This document shows, piece by piece, positions 24,236 to 36,538 of a DNA stretch of 64,000 bases; the first letter of the stretch is position 1; the number at the start of each line of letters is the position of its first letter. A program made the translations under genes and the position numbers. The DNA is from Hygrocybe punicea (lineage: Eukaryota; Basidiomycota; Agaricomycetes; Agaricales; Hygrophoraceae). Location of the stretch: NCBI GenBank assembly GCA_963556145.1, contig OY744463.1:7254001-7318000 (forward strand), read 5' to 3'. The notes beneath the pieces were generated by a model, which was not told where the DNA came from, did not search any database, and worked only from the letters and a program-made list of their open reading frames with translations.

Positions 24236-24837
24236 GCGTCCGACTCGAAATCTTTGTGAGATTTGATATCAGAAAATGGATCAGCGTCGGTATCGGTTTT
24301 AAGTTCCATGAAAAAATCAGATTTGGAGAAGTCAGTGACACCTCTTCGCTGGCAGTCTGAAGGGTAAAACATGATGTTGGTGCTGAGGTCGTCACAGCGG
24401 CCATCGGGGTTACAACACGTTGTGACAGGCGTTAGGCCAGTTGCAAATGGTAACAGGGCCGCTGTCTGGTGGCAGTCAAATATACAAAAATCCAACATAT
24501 TTTGAGCAGGGCATACCATAGCAGTACTCATATCAATCTCCAGTTTCACCTCCACGACCGAACCGAAAGTTAAATCGCAGGGTTCAGAACTGTCCCCCTC
24601 ATTCGATACTGCAAGGTCGTTGCTTGTTTCTTGTTTGGGAAGAAATCTACTGAAAAAATCCTCCACGGGCATAGGACCAACAAATCGATGAGACGTCTCT
24701 TCAGCCAGTGGGAGATAGTAATCTTGGGCCTTGTCCACAGAGGAGGCAAATGGTTTGAACCCAGACGCTTTGTGGGTAATTAGAGTCGTCTGGGGTTTAG
24801 CGGGGGTAGGAGGAGGGGTGGTGTATTTTGGCTTCAT
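24236..24837 (-). pseudogene. FunK1 protein kinase, N-terminal part
   Basis: Minus-strand frame starting at 24837, with GFKPFASSVDKAQDYYLPL, MPVEDFFSRFLP and, near its end, STNIMFYPSDCQRRGVTDFS followed by FFMELKTDTDADPFSD, the N-terminal region of FunK1 kinases that precedes the kinase lobe. It stops being kinase-like after FESDA at 24236, exactly where the LTR begins; the frame then runs on through the LTR to 24130 by chance. Together with 20081-21714 it is one gene broken by insertion. Confidence 0.75.
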
Positions 24838-25203
24838 AGCAGGCTGAAATGTTAAGTTGAAAGTCAGTGAGAGCCATATCAGTAGATCTACACATACGCT
24901 TTTGGCCTCTTTGTGTCCTTTTTTACGCTAAAAAAAGCTTCATAAGTTCAAAAAGCAATAAACACGCTGTGCTTAAATTGGCGGGGTCGATCCGCTTTAT
25001 AAGACTAGAAAAGAATGAAAAAGGAAGGGAAGGCACTTCATACTTATGCAAAAGAACTAGAGCTTTATGTTTTCTGGCTCACTTTGTCACTCATTATTAC
25101 AGTTCAAAGCAGGGGTGAAATTTTAATATGATACTACAAAACGACCTGCATTGGTTCCTACCGCTCTTGTCTCTGTTGTCTCTCGTCATCCCACTATAGT
25201 TCG

Positions 25204-25776
25204 TCAGTACAGGACAAATACAAGTGAAACATGATTTGGGGCTTGACGCTTCATCAGCTGCGCTGTCTGGTAAAGCCACGAGGTTGCGAACTCAGTAGCC
25301 TTGACTGTAGGCATATCAGCAACCCACAAAATAAGAAAACAACAAGAGACACGTATGTGCACAATATGGCCAATGGTCAGACTACTAAGGAATGACATGA
25401 TAGCCCAAGCGCTCTGCGAATCAAGTCCCGAGGTCGGCTCGTTGAGGAACAACAGGAGCCTTGGCTGAGAGAGAGCGTCAACATAGGAAGGGCGAGAGTG
25501 GCAGGATAAAGTTGCTCTCACCTTGGCCACTAACTCCACGCCAATGGTTGTCCGTTTACGGTACTCGATTCCAAGAGTCCCAACCATTGCATCAGCGTAT
25601 GCATCCAATCCACACATCCTGAGACACTTTTCAATGCTGTCACCCCATTTAGCATGAACTTGGCTGAAAAAGGGCCATTTGTTGCTGTTGCGTAGCAGTT
25701 TTCTGAGTATGAATCCTTCCAGTGGATTTGGGGTTGATGGTGGTGGCTTTAGGGTGGAAGTAGAAAAGTCCCACAT
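25204..25776 (-). pseudogene. PDR-type ABC transporter relic
   Basis: The middle of the frame carries the second nucleotide-binding domain of a PDR (ABCG) multidrug transporter: [19 protein letters not shown], signature-region [13 protein letters not shown] and Walker B with D-loop [20 protein letters not shown]. The Walker B aspartate is Asn here (LDEP expected). A 57-nt GT-AG intron between VELVAK and PRLLLF is retained. After AIMSFL the sequence jumps to [16 protein letters not shown], normally well downstream, so there is an internal deletion. Upstream residues are unrelated. Dead fragment of a plasma-membrane exporter gene. Confidence 0.8.
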
Positions 25777-25815
25777 ATTAATATTAATTCATGAATAAAG
25801 AAGAAAGTGACTTAC

Positions 25816-26560
25816 TTACCTTGGGTGCTCTTCTGTCAATGGTTGTCGTCTAAGTTGAACCATGTACAAACAAAGCCAAAGGAAGGACTTAGCAATTTCG
25901 ACCAGTCCAAACCTCGACACAGGCGCCACAGCAACAGCAACAAGGGATAATAATGGGCATCCATGGGAGGAAACGTGCAGCGGGAGTGGGGCACCCACCG
26001 CCGCTTCACTAGGTACATTTTTTAAAAGAATTGGATACACTGGGTGCATAACCAAATATCATGCACAAAGATATTGAAATAATATTGATACATTACTCTA
26101 AATAATATTATCATAACTGTCTGTCAAATATTGTGGGGACATTTAGAGTGTCTTCAATAATAATATGGGCAAAAAGAAGGTGAAAATACTTGAATGATAT
26201 TTGAAATAACAATCAAGATATCTTTTACATACAATTACAATAATATTTCAATAGTGCAATGAAGAATATTTGATATTGGGCAGATGTGTGTGGAAGGGTG
26301 AGATATGTTCAATTGACAAGAATTGAGACGTGATGTTTTTAAATGTTTTTATTATGATATGACAATGAAGATGTGATATATATTTACAGTATTGTTCACA
26401 AAAATGTTTATCATATTTGTTGGCAAAATATTTTAATTAAGGGAAATAAATGAAATGGATAGGACAGTGATCGGAAGAGTAGGCTAAATATGGTATCAGT
26501 CAAATGGAAGTATGCATGTTGGGCAAGGGAAAATGTTAGAGAAGGCAACATCATATAAGT
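25816..26560. other. No gene seen, AT-rich
   Basis: 25816-26055 has a minus-strand frame with no recognised domain. 26060-26560 is very AT-rich with many AATATT and no coding signal. Confidence 0.5.
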
Positions 26561-26589
26561 GGTCAACAGGTGGGAAAAGATGAAACAGG

Positions 26590-27150
26590 CTGAAGAGGGA
26601 TAAAAGATGTCATGGATGCATGAGAGACATGTGGGAGATGACAGATATACACGAAAGACATGTGGGAGGTTCCAAAGATATATTTCCAAAGATGTATGAA
26701 AGATGCAAAAGTTGCATGAAAGATGTGTAGGAGTTGCGAAAGATATATGAAAGATGCCTGGAAGATGGAAGAAATGCATGAAATATGCAGGGGAGTTGCC
26801 AAATATGGACAAAAGATGCAAAAGATGCAGGAAAGATGCTCAGGATGTGCCAAAGAGGTACGAAAGTTGCAAAAGATGCAAAAGATGCATGAAAGCCTGA
26901 AAGATACAAAAGATGCAGGAAATATGCATGGGACGTGCCACAGATGTATGAAAGACGCAAAAGATGCATGAAAGATGCGTGGGAGGTGCCAAAGATGTAT
27001 GAAAGATGTGTGGGACATGCCAAAGATGTATGAAAGATGCTGGAGATGCATGAAAGATGCGTGGGAGGTGCCAAAGACGCAAAAGATGCATGAAAGATGT
27101 ACAAAAGATGCAAAGATGCATGACAGATGCATGAGAGGTGCCAAAGACCT
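26590..27150. repeat. GATGCATGAAAGATG minisatellite
   Basis: More than 500 bp of degenerate 10-18 bp units (AAAGATGCATGAAAGATGC, GTGGGAGGTGCCAAAGATG). Long overlapping minus-strand frames (His/Phe/Ile-rich) are an effect of the repeat. It abuts the truncated reverse-transcriptase relic, so the array may have grown from or into the Ty3 element. Confidence 0.85.
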
Positions 27151-27962
27151 TGCTTGTGTGCTTTCTTGGATAAAACTGTCGGTGCTGTGCATTTGACCTC
27201 TGCTGGTTTTAGACTTCTTAGTATGCCTGCCTCAATCATTTCGTCAATTTTCGGATAGAGGAATTTTCACTGAGGTGGTGTCAGCAGCCTCTGGTTCACT
27301 TTCAGGAGGAATTTGGTGTCCTTTGGTATGTCAAGATGGTGTACTGCCCCTTCCACTGTTTTGACTTGGCTGATGGCTAGTGTAAAGCAGTCAGCATAAC
27401 TTGATATGAGGTTGACTAGCCTATCTTTTTGTTCTTTTGTAATATCTGGGCCTATTGTGATGGCATCTAGTATAGCTTGTACTCGTTGGGGGTTGTGCGG
27501 GTCTGTGTGTTGTGTATATGTTGGATGTCTCTGCAGTCCTTCCATTGGTATTTTGTACTCCTGACTGTCCCTAATTGGTGGATCATCTGCCATTATTACG
27601 CATATTGGAACATCGCTTGGTTTTCGATTAAAGCATCTTGGTTCTTGTTCTTGATGGCACTCGAGTCGCTTTTGTAACTATGTGTCACTCCAAAGGCGAC
27701 GAGTAACAGTTTTCCGAATAGCAGGTTCCATGCACCTCCGCTGTCGAAGACTTCAAATGTCCCTTTCATTTGGATTCCTCCCAGTTCTACCATGCCCTTC
27801 CACTTTCCTTGCGATTTCACAATTGTTCCGTTGGCCATTCATAATTTGAGGTGTGATTTTTTGATTGCGCCTAGTTGATTTTGTAGTTTCCTGCAAGTGC
27901 ATATTGCTGGTATTAGGGCACTGTCGTTGAATAAACTTCTTATTTTTTCCTGCTCCCCTCAT
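27146..27962 (-). pseudogene. Ty3/gypsy pol relic (protease-like to RT start)
   Basis: Minus-strand pieces in family order: MANGTIVKSQGKWKGMVELG and GTFEVFDSGGAWNLLFGKLL (protease-like region), then TKEQKDRLVNLISSYADCF, VHHLDIPKDTKFLLKVNQRL and, after a TGA where CGA is expected, KFLYPKIDEMIEAGILR and PTVLSKKAHK, the entry of the reverse transcriptase. It ends abruptly in the minisatellite. Catalytic YxDD motif, RNase H and integrase are absent. Confidence 0.82.
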
Positions 27963-29008
27963 GGACCCTCCAGTACAACGTCATGTTTGAACAGTAGACT
28001 GGGTTGTTGTCCTCTTTCTTCGCTCGCTGAATACATGTCAACTATTTCATATTCGTGTATCGACATTTGTACATTGTTGACAGTATTGAGGGCAGTGGGG
28101 AGGTCTGGGCTCTTGTCCCCTTGCGTCACTCGTTGCGTGGGGGGATGCTGAAAGGGTGCACTGCGGTAATGTGAACGGAATCAAATACCAACTCTACCAC
28201 AGTGCTGTACGAATTCTGAGGGGTTCAATCTCAATCCAAAAGGTTAGTAAAAATACTCAGAGGTGCTCTGGATAGTGGCGATGATGTTTCCGATGTGCGC
28301 AATGTGCGTGGCATGTGCGAAACAGTCAGCGATGTTTTCGGCGTATATGTAGCACTTTATAGAAGGAACACAAAGTTTAATAGAGTACAGCGGAGCTATC
28401 GCATGGACGGCGCAGTAAAGAGGTGATATGATAGACTGGAATCGGGGGTATACAAGATGTCTCTCTAGTATGTAAACTATAGGGGTATTTATGCGAAGTT
28501 GGTTGTTAGGACAATAAAGGGTGAGGAAGGCAAGACAAATAGACGGTGCGTGATGGAACTATGGTGCAATAGGAATGAAATGGAACTGAAACAAAGGGTA
28601 TGACACCATGCGAAGCAATTTCCAAAATATCTAGAGGATAGGAGCTATAATGTTTAAAATAAGTGAAACATGTCGGATAAAGACTTCCCTGGAACCGGAA
28701 CGGAATCGGAATGGAATAGGGTGAACGGTATAAGCGTGGATGATGTCGGAGAGGCTCGAAATATGTTTCCGAAGGGGGCCGAAGCACTCTGAAGAAAATC
28801 GCCATAATGTCAAATTATCGCCCATATCGCGCGCATCGTGCTGTCGCATCGCAATGGGGATACATATAAATCGGGATGTTTCGCAATAAATCGCAGCGAA
28901 TCGCAGCATGTCGAGACTAGAATAGGTCCAATAGAACGTTTCCGTGCTTAGGGACGTGTGCTGCGTATCAACGCTTGTGATAAGACTGCATTTGTGGGCT
29001 GTCTGTTC
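27963..29008. other. Probable remains of the same Ty3 element
   Basis: No open frame of note. ACCGGAACGGAATCGGAATG runs near 28695 resemble retroelement leader or LTR sequence, but no LTR pair could be found. Confidence 0.35.
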
Positions 29009-30219
29009 TAGTGTTGGGGAAGTTCAGTTTGGTCCGGTTTGGGGCCTTTTTGCCCAAACCGGAAACCGAATGGTCCGGTTTTCCACCCAAAATCCCCAAA
29101 CCAGACCGAAACCGATGCAAACCGTTTGCATCAGTTTGGTTTCGGTCCAAATGCAGTCTGAACGGCGGACCGCTAGTGCTCAGTCCCCCTGCACCATTCT
29201 GACCTCACAACAGTGCTGCGCACATCAATTGATGTGGCCAGCCTGTTTGCAAGGTGAGATTGGGGTGCTGGGGTGCTGGCACACCCTGCACCGGCATTGA
29301 GCTGCACACGGGCTTCTCCATGGGTGTCCCAATGCATCACATGCATTGTACATGCGATGACCACGTTGGCCATTTTCTGTGGACGCGTGATGGTGGTGGT
29401 GGTGGTGGTGGTGGTGGTGATGACACGTTGTGCACGCGACGACGGCCGGGTTGCAGCCACTTTGGTTGTTTTCGGCGGACATGTGGTGGTGGTGCCATAG
29501 TAGCCTCTTCGCATGGGTGTCTCCGGATGCATCATACATGTTGTACATGCGACGATGGCCAGGTTGACCCCGTGTTGGCCTTCCTCGGTGGTGATGGTGG
29601 TAGTGTTGCGTGGTGGTGATCGTATGGTGCAATGTTCTGTGATATACAAATAAACTCAGTGAAAAAATCAATAAAAATACGTACCCCGAAGGAGTGGGGG
29701 TGGATGCACCACCCCCCGCTGCTTGTTCCATCTGGTTGACTCCCACTCCACCCTGTTCACGTTCGTTTGTGTGGGCACATCTTGGATGCATTGTTGTTGG
29801 CATCCGACATGGCTGTCCTGGTGGTTGTGGCCATCCTGGTGGTTGCGGCCATCATGGTGGCAATCGTCATTGTCGTTGTTGTCGTTGTCGTGGTGGTGGT
29901 GGCCATGGTGGTGGTAGTGGTGGTGATGGCCGTGGTGGCCGTTGACTGTAACTTACTGTAAATGTAAGTTAGTGTCGAATAAATAAAATAAATAAAATAA
30001 AACATACATGGGCGGCAGAGAGTACCCTGCTGCCCATTTTGTCCACCTTGGGTGCTCCATCGTCCTCATTTGGCATACGTTGTGGGCATTGTTGGTGGTT
30101 GCAGAAGTGTCTTGGTGACTTTGGAAGTCAGCAAAGTGGCTGACTGGGGAATATCGGTTTGCGGTTCAAACTGAGTTTGAAACCGTTTCGGCCCACAGCC
30201 AAATCTCCAAACCGGGTTG
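29009..30219. mobile_element. hAT-like element, right end lost
   Basis: The left end reads TAGTGTTGGGGAAGTTCAGT, close to TAGTGTTGCCGAAGTTCAGT of the intact element at 61759, and is followed by the same GGTCCGGTT-type inverted stretches. Near the other side, 30150-30218 resembles 62780-62850 of that element, but the last ~120 bp are missing and the long-inverted-repeat element follows. Inside are (GTG)n tracts (29393-29425, 29889-29935) and two ~55-bp related units around 29316 and 29514. No transposase. Confidence 0.65.
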
Positions 30220-32751
30220 TGTCTGCCAATTTAATCATTAAAACAAGGCATTGCCACGTTGAGAATTGTGTATATTACCCTGACTTTAATGATAATGGTT
30301 TTCATTGAGTTGCCAGTGGCACAATGATAACAATTATCATTGCATCCTGGGGCATTATCATTGCCTGCCGATGTTATCATTAGTTATCATTAGCCCATTT
30401 TCATTAATTCTCATTGCCTGCCATTGTTATCATTAGTTATCATTAGCCCATTTTCATTGATTCTCATTGCCTGCTGGCGTTATCATTGGTTATCATTAGC
30501 CCATTTTCATTAATTGTCATTGCCTGCCATCATTATTATTGGTTATCATTGGCCATTTTCATCATTCCAGGGCATTATCATTGGTTATATTTTAATGCTA
30601 GATATGAAATTGTAAATTAAATATTAATTCCACAAATGCTTAATAATTATTTTGGGTTGGATAATTGGGGTAATGGGGATTATTTGGGGATAATTAGGGG
30701 GGGTGTTTGGGGGGTGTTTGGGGCTAATTCAGGGGGGTGTTTGGGGTGGTGTATTTGGGGGGTGTTTGGGGATAATTCAGGGGGGTATTTGGTAGGTATT
30801 TGTGGATAATTGGGGGGGTATTTGGTGGGTATTTGGGGAACTAGGGGGAGTATTTGGACATAATTAGGGGGATATTTGGGGATAACTAGGGGGTATTTGG
30901 GGATATTTGGGGGGTATTTAGGGAGTGGGTATTTGGGACTAATTGGGGGGCTAATTGGGGGTACATAAGGAGTGGACTAGGGGTAATTGTTGGGGAAATT
31001 CGGGGAATTATGAGAGGCTGATAAGTGGGGGGTGATGGATGGATGGGGTAATGTGGGTGGATTGGAGGAGGATGGGTGATGGGTGGGGGGTGGTGTGGGG
31101 GTGGTGAGGGGGTGGTTGAGGGTGGTGAGGGGGTGGTGAGAGGCTGGTGAGGGGTAGATGGGGAGATGATGGGGTAGTGACGGGGTGATGGGATTGGTGT
31201 GGGATGGACAGGGTGGGGATGATGAGCAGCTGATGGGGAATGGTGAGGATGTGAGTTGTCATGAGAAGATGATGCAGGTATAATGGAGATGGATTTGAGG
31301 GCAATAATTATCAATTCCAATCACCACCCAATCAAACCCCTGTCACCTCATCACTCCCTCATCACCTCATCACTCTCCCATCACCTCATCAATCCCCCAT
31401 CACCCACCATCAACACTCTCATCTACCCATCACCTCTCCACCACCCTTAATCAACCCCCACCAACCCCACACCATATCCCACCAAAACTCTACCATCCCC
31501 CTCCAATGCTCCACTATCTCTCTCCAAACCCACACCACCTCCTCCCATCACCCCCCATCATCCCCCATCATCTCCCCATCCACCCCTCACCAGCCTCTCA
31601 CCATCTCCCCATCCACCCCTATCATCCACCACCATCTCCCATCCACCACCCCCACCATCCCTGACCATCTCCCCATCCCCCACCATATCCCCATCATCTT
31701 CCCACCACCCCCGATCACCCCCACATCATCTTCCCACCAACCCCCTATCACCCCCACATCATCTCCCCATCACCCCCTTCTGCATCATCTCCCCACCTTC
31801 CTCCTCTCATCACCCCATCACCTATCTCTTATTCTTGTTTGCAATCAATTTGGTTTTGTCCATGATTTTGTGCTCTACTTGTACCCACCAAATTCATCAA
31901 GATGTATGTATGTATCATCCCACCCATCCCCCATCACCCTGCTATTAACCCTCTAATTCGCCCCAAATTATTCCCAACAACCACAAGTATTCTGTAACCC
32001 AACCACCTCCCATCACAATTATCCCCAACCACCATCACCTTCATAATCCACACTCCTATCACCCCCCATTCCAACCCCATTACCTCCCAATTATCCCCCA
32101 ACCACTTCTTATTATCCTCCCAATTATCCCCCAACCATTCCCCAATCCACCCCATTGCCCACCAATCCATTCTAATATCATCCCTTCTAACAATGAGTTG
32201 CTTTAATTTTACTAATATTTGAAAGGCTTCTATGAGGAGATCTGAATTCAGTCTATTTGGTTCATAGTTAATTAATTGGAACACTCTCATATAGACAAAA
32301 GTGTTCAGCGTGTTTAAAGAAGTAACAACTCGTAGAATGTATGTACCTGTATTTCGGACTCAAGATTCACTGGCCAGCCACTCACCTAAGTTCCATCATT
32401 CTTTTGGCAATAACACATTTCTGGCGGCTCCAACTGCCAGGCACTTGTCTCAAATCTAATTTATGCTTCACTTAGGACTTCTAGAATTAAATTTAGATTT
32501 TATCGATGAGTATTTGTGAAGTGAGCATTTAAGGGTCCAGTTCTGGCAGAGTGAGACAATAGATTGTGTATAGCTCTCTATGTATTGCAAAATAAAATTC
32601 TAAAATTAACGTGAGAGTAGGTATACCATATTTGCATCTCTGCTGGGTCTTTCCCTGGCCATTGAAGTCCTGTACTACATGTAATAATATTACAAAAAGT
32701 CCAGCCATCCTTCCCTATATAGCAACTCGACCCCATTTGGGAACTCGGCAA

Positions 32752-33160
32752 ATGGCGGTTGAAATTCCCGCGCGAGTTCAAGCAATGCTCGTTGAACCCA
32801 ACAACGACGAGACAATGGGTGCAGAAGAGCACCCCAGGTAAATTTTGTTTCATGCATTGATTTATATTACTAACCAATCCAACAATGTTTTTAGGTCCTT
32901 TATTCTGGCATCCCACGCCAAACGAATGCGCCAACAGCCCTGGCGCTTAGCAAACACACGGACGTGCGACCAGCCCTGGATACACGGAAACAGCAAACGG
33001 CGAACGCGACGGGGATGCAGAAGACGAGAACAGCGACAACAAGGATGGCCAGGACAACGAGGACGGCAAAAACAACGAGAGCGGAAACGACTGCCACGCC
33101 ACGCCGCCACGGTGGAGAATGAGGAGACGAATCCGAGATGCACCAAGCCTAGGTGAGCCC
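32752..33160 (+). CDS. Small basic spliced frame in the element, doubtful
   Basis: ATG 32752 opens an exon (AVEIPARVQAMLVEPNN) ending at 32838. A 57-nt GT-AG intron (32839-32895) leads to an Arg/Gln-rich exon (RRRTRRGCRRREQRQQGWPG style) up to a stop at about 33158. It resembles no family known to me. A later acidic D/N/G-rich exon (about 33290-33500) ends at a GTAAGT donor that opens straight into the pyrimidine minisatellite. Could be a degenerate accessory gene of the element or chance. Confidence 0.25.
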
Positions 33161-33570
33161 ACGCCCTCCTGGTGAGTGTTTTTTTGTTATCTTTGTTTAC
33201 TGACTACTGCCGATCCCGAGCCACTCTTGCCACACTCACCCTCTCGTGTGGACGCAGCAGCAACGGCAGCAGCGGCAGAGCAGCAACGTGACGAGGATGG
33301 ACAGCAGCAAGGACGGCGGGGACAGGGACAACGACGGGGACAACAATGAATGACAATGGGGACCACAACGACAACGGGGACCACAACGACAATGGGGCCA
33401 CAACGACAACGGGGCCACAACGACAACGGGGACCTCGGCGGAGATGAAAGGGATGAGGATGACAAGGACAGAGCCGGAAATGACGACGGGATGCGAGGGG
33501 GTAAGTATTTTTTTGCTCCTCCCACACTGCGCCTTCCCCACTCCCACACCCCTCCTTCCCCACTCCCCCA

Positions 33571-33840
33571 CTCCACCCTCCCCACACCGCTACCTTCCTA
33601 CTCCCCCACTCCCCCACTCCACCCTCCCCACACCGCTACCTTCCTACTCCCCCACTCCCCCACTCCACCCTCCCCACACCGCTACCTTCCTACTCCCCCA
33701 CTCCCCCACTCCACCCTCCCCACACCGCTACCTTCCTACTCCCCCACTCCCCCACTCCACCCTCCCCACACCGCTACCTTCCTACTCCCCCACTCCCCCA
33801 CTCCACCCTCCCCACACCGCTACCTTCCTACTCCCCCACA
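33571..33840 (+). repeat. 46-bp pyrimidine minisatellite
   Basis: Six almost identical copies of a 46-bp unit starting at 33571, 33617, 33663, 33709, 33755 and 33801 (CTCCACCCTCCCCACACCG core). The near identity points to very recent expansion. The proline-rich frames through it are not believed to be genes. Confidence 0.92.
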
Positions 33841-34586
33841 CCCCTCCTCATGTAGCCTAGTGTAATTTTTGAATTTTTAATAAAGTATATATTTGCTATC
33901 TATTGAAATGAATAAGAGAGAGAACAAGTAAAATAAAATCCCCAATTACCCCCAAATTACATCCCAATTACCCAACCCCAGATGCCCCCAAATTACCCCC
34001 ACATTATGGCCCCTCAATATACCCCAAATGGCCCCTAATATCTGCCCAATCCACCCCAAATGCCCCCCTAATTATTCCCTCCAAATATCCCCCCAATTAC
34101 CCCCCAATTGCCTGAATTATCCACCCCAAAATCCCCCATTATTATTATTATTATTATTAATAATCTGTAGAATTAATATTTAATAATTTACAATTTCATA
34201 TATAGCATGAAAATACAATGATAACCAATGATAACACCCCAGTAATGATAATGCCAGCAGGCAATGAGAATTGCAATGAAAATGGGCTAATGATAACCAA
34301 TGATAATGCCAGCAGGCAATGAGAATTAATGAAAATGGGCTAATGATAACTAATGATAACCAATGATAACGCCAGCAGGCAATGAGAATTAATGAAAATG
34401 GGCCAATGATAACTAATGATAACACCGGCAGGCAATGAAAATGACCAATGATTGCCAATGATAATGCCCCGGGATGCAATGATAATTGTTATCATTGTGC
34501 CACTGGCAACTCAATGAAACCATTATCATTAAAGTCAGGGTAATATACACAATTCTCAACGTGGCAATGCCTTGTTTTAATGATTA

Positions 34587-35019
34587 CAGGTGGTCATCAC
34601 CAGTGATATGCCGGGTCGCGAGGCAGGGTGACGTGGAACGCGTTTGGGGACTTGATAACAGCGGCGACAGTCTGTGTGGGCTCGCGACGGATGGTGTAGG
34701 GCTCTGGTACATGGTACGACATGTCGGGTGATCCAACAGAAGTGGTATAGGGACGTCGAATACGTGGGGTCGCGAGGCTGGGTGACCTGGAACGTGGCCG
34801 GATCGCTGTAAACGCATGGGACCGAATCGTTTTGGATGTTTGAGGCGCATGGGGGGCTGTACGAATGCGTAGGGGACGGTCTGCAGGGTGGTACGAAGCC
34901 GGGGGACACGGGAGACACGGGGTCGCGTTTCTGACGTTGTAGGGCCTGGGACTCGACGGACTGGGTCCACCACGGCGACGACGTCGTGCGTGGGGGTGCT
35001 GGGGCATGTACTGTTGCGT
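34587..35019 (-). mobile_element. Old LTR element, distal fragment (reverse)
   Basis: Reverse copy of the internal region seen forward at 38673-39115 (for example ATGCCCCAGCACCCCCACGC). It is the continuation of 41310-42508 across the young element inserted at 35020-41309. It is cut on the left by the long-inverted-repeat element, so its 3' LTR is gone. Confidence 0.75.
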
Positions 35020-35260
35020 TGTAGAGATCCATATCTCTGTGAGCATGTATTCTTCTATTTTCCTTCATCCCCCTTCCCTCTGCATTCCCCTCTCTTGATT
35101 ATTTTCCATTTCCTTCATACACTCCCTTTATAGATACTATACAGTACCTATATAGTGTTTTGTGTACATACTTACAAACAAGTTGAGTTTTGGGTTTTCA
35201 CCCCAACGACAAGAACTTGCACACCCCAAATCTGCGCCTACAAAGGCCGCGTTCACCACA
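35020..35260 (+). repeat. 5' LTR, 241-bp family
   Basis: TGTAGAGATCCATATCTC ... GTTCACCACA. A TATA-like TTTATAGATACTATAC lies near 35130. Confidence 0.92.
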
Positions 35261-35382
35261 TCTGGAGCCCACCACGAGGATCTGTCAGCTCACTTCACTC
35301 TCCTTGTATTTCTATACCCTGCTTGCCACTTTTGGCATAAAAACCCTCTTTTTCGGCTGCAAAAAAAAAGATTTCCTGCGCC

Positions 35383-36538
35383 TTGTCATTGCCTCGTAGC
35401 TTCAAAAGCTTCCTGAAGATGTTATCCAGCCTCCACTTGCTTATTTATAGGTTTCTCACGCCTCCCCGATGGCAGCCGTTCCCCCTCGCAAGTCCCAGAG
35501 CCAGTGACACGTCACATGCCAACGAACCCAACTTTCGTTTATTGTCAATTTTCCTCAGCTTCATTTTCTCTTTTTCCTATGTTCTCATGTATTACATCGC
35601 CATCTACTTCCATTCCTTTGTTTTCCGCCTGACTTCCACCTCCGAAGACCCCAAAAACGACAAAAATACGCCAAGTGTAGCACAAGTACCCGAAACGAGT
35701 CGGGTTCGAGAACTAGAAGAACTACAGGTTGGATTAGGTGAAAAAAGAAGCAAAGGGAAGGTTTTTGTGCCTGTGGACAAAAGTATGTACCAGTTAGTCA
35801 TTACAGAGTGTCCCGCGCGGGAAAGCATATCCCAAACCGTCAAACCTGCCGCCAACCCGTTCCGGTGCCGCCAGACAACGCTCGGACACCCCCTCACGCC
35901 CCCTCTAAACTCAAAGGAACTACGTACGCGGATTCGATATGCCAGACACAGCCCACGTGGCTGCTTTCCGTTGTCTCGGATTACCAACATCGCGCAGCGC
36001 CCCATCATGGTGACACCCCACCTGGCACACCCACATTTGACGTCCAACATCCCCGTCTCGCATCCCAACACCCTCCGTTCGCCTTCGCCGTCCCAAACGA
36101 GCAAATCCGGCCCCAGTTAGGACAACCCGGCCGCGTGCCACGTCACCAATCGCCGACTTGCGTACCAAACCCGTCGACTTGCGCCTATCACCCACACACC
36201 ACTGCCAACACGTCGTTTCGTGCCCCAGCACCTCGGTACATGACGTCCTCGCCCTGGTGGACCAAACCCGTCGAATCCGAAGTTCCACAAACCCAGAAAT
36301 GCATACCCGGATCTCCCTCATCTCCCGGCCTCGTATCCTGCCACAGACCGCCACCTACGCTTTCATACGACCACCTGTTCGCCTTGGACGTCCTAAATGA
36401 CTCAATCCCCCGCGTTTTTAGCATCCCACCGCCCCTCTTCGTCCCACGCGAGCCGCCACGTCAACATTCGCGAGTACGCATATCCGACCCGCCAGACGCG
36501 TCACCACGCGTTTACTGCCCACAGACCGCGTCGCACAC
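35383..36538 (+). CDS. Element ORF start: hydrophobic segment, Pro-rich
   Basis: Frame from about 35383 (alternative ATG 35419, MLSSLHLLIYRFL) with a strong membrane-type segment (LLSIFLSFIFSFSYVLMYYI), then VRELEELQVGLGEK and a proline-rich part. The same frame is present in the old reverse copy (42112-41186), with mostly conservative changes, so it was a real coding region of the family. It is cut at 36538 by the nested element and its sequence resumes at 38673. Function unknown; it occupies the place of gag. Confidence 0.5.

Larger units (their letters stand above)
30232..34586. mobile_element. 4.36-kb long-inverted-repeat element
   Basis: Begins TAATCATTAAAACAAGG and ends with the exact inverse. 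The inverted arms are about 400 bp and nearly identical by eye (30232-30640 and 34150-34586), and G-rich against C-rich stretches extend the symmetry to about 700 bp. Within each arm a ~50-bp subunit (GTTATCATTAGCCCATTTTC...CATTGCCTGC) is repeated three to four times. No transposase was recognised. No target duplication is seen: the left neighbour is a truncated hAT element, the right neighbour a truncated LTR element, so the flanks have been rearranged. The centre carries C/A- and G-rich simple sequence, a small spliced basic frame (about 32752-33156) and a pyrimidine minisatellite. Confidence 0.75.

Noticed and set aside
26590..27150. CRISPR array
   Set aside because: Units are contiguous and degenerate, without spacers of constant length; the genome is fungal.
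26563..27239. Two overlapping 209-aa His/Phe-rich frames
   Set aside because: Both arise from the GATGCATGAAAG minisatellite; several frames are open because the units lack stop codons.
29225..29803. His-rich 192-aa minus frame
   Set aside because: Made by GTG repeats in a hAT-like element; not a metal-binding protein gene.
30232..30240. TTAA/TTA target duplication for the long-inverted-repeat element
   Set aside because: The left flank offers TTAATC and the right GATTAC; the terminal TAA/TTA are inverse copies and so part of the inverted repeat, not a direct duplication.
33350..33865. 171-aa and 138-aa proline-rich frames
   Set aside because: They are produced by the 46-bp minisatellite, which is open in several frames; no conservation outside the repeat.
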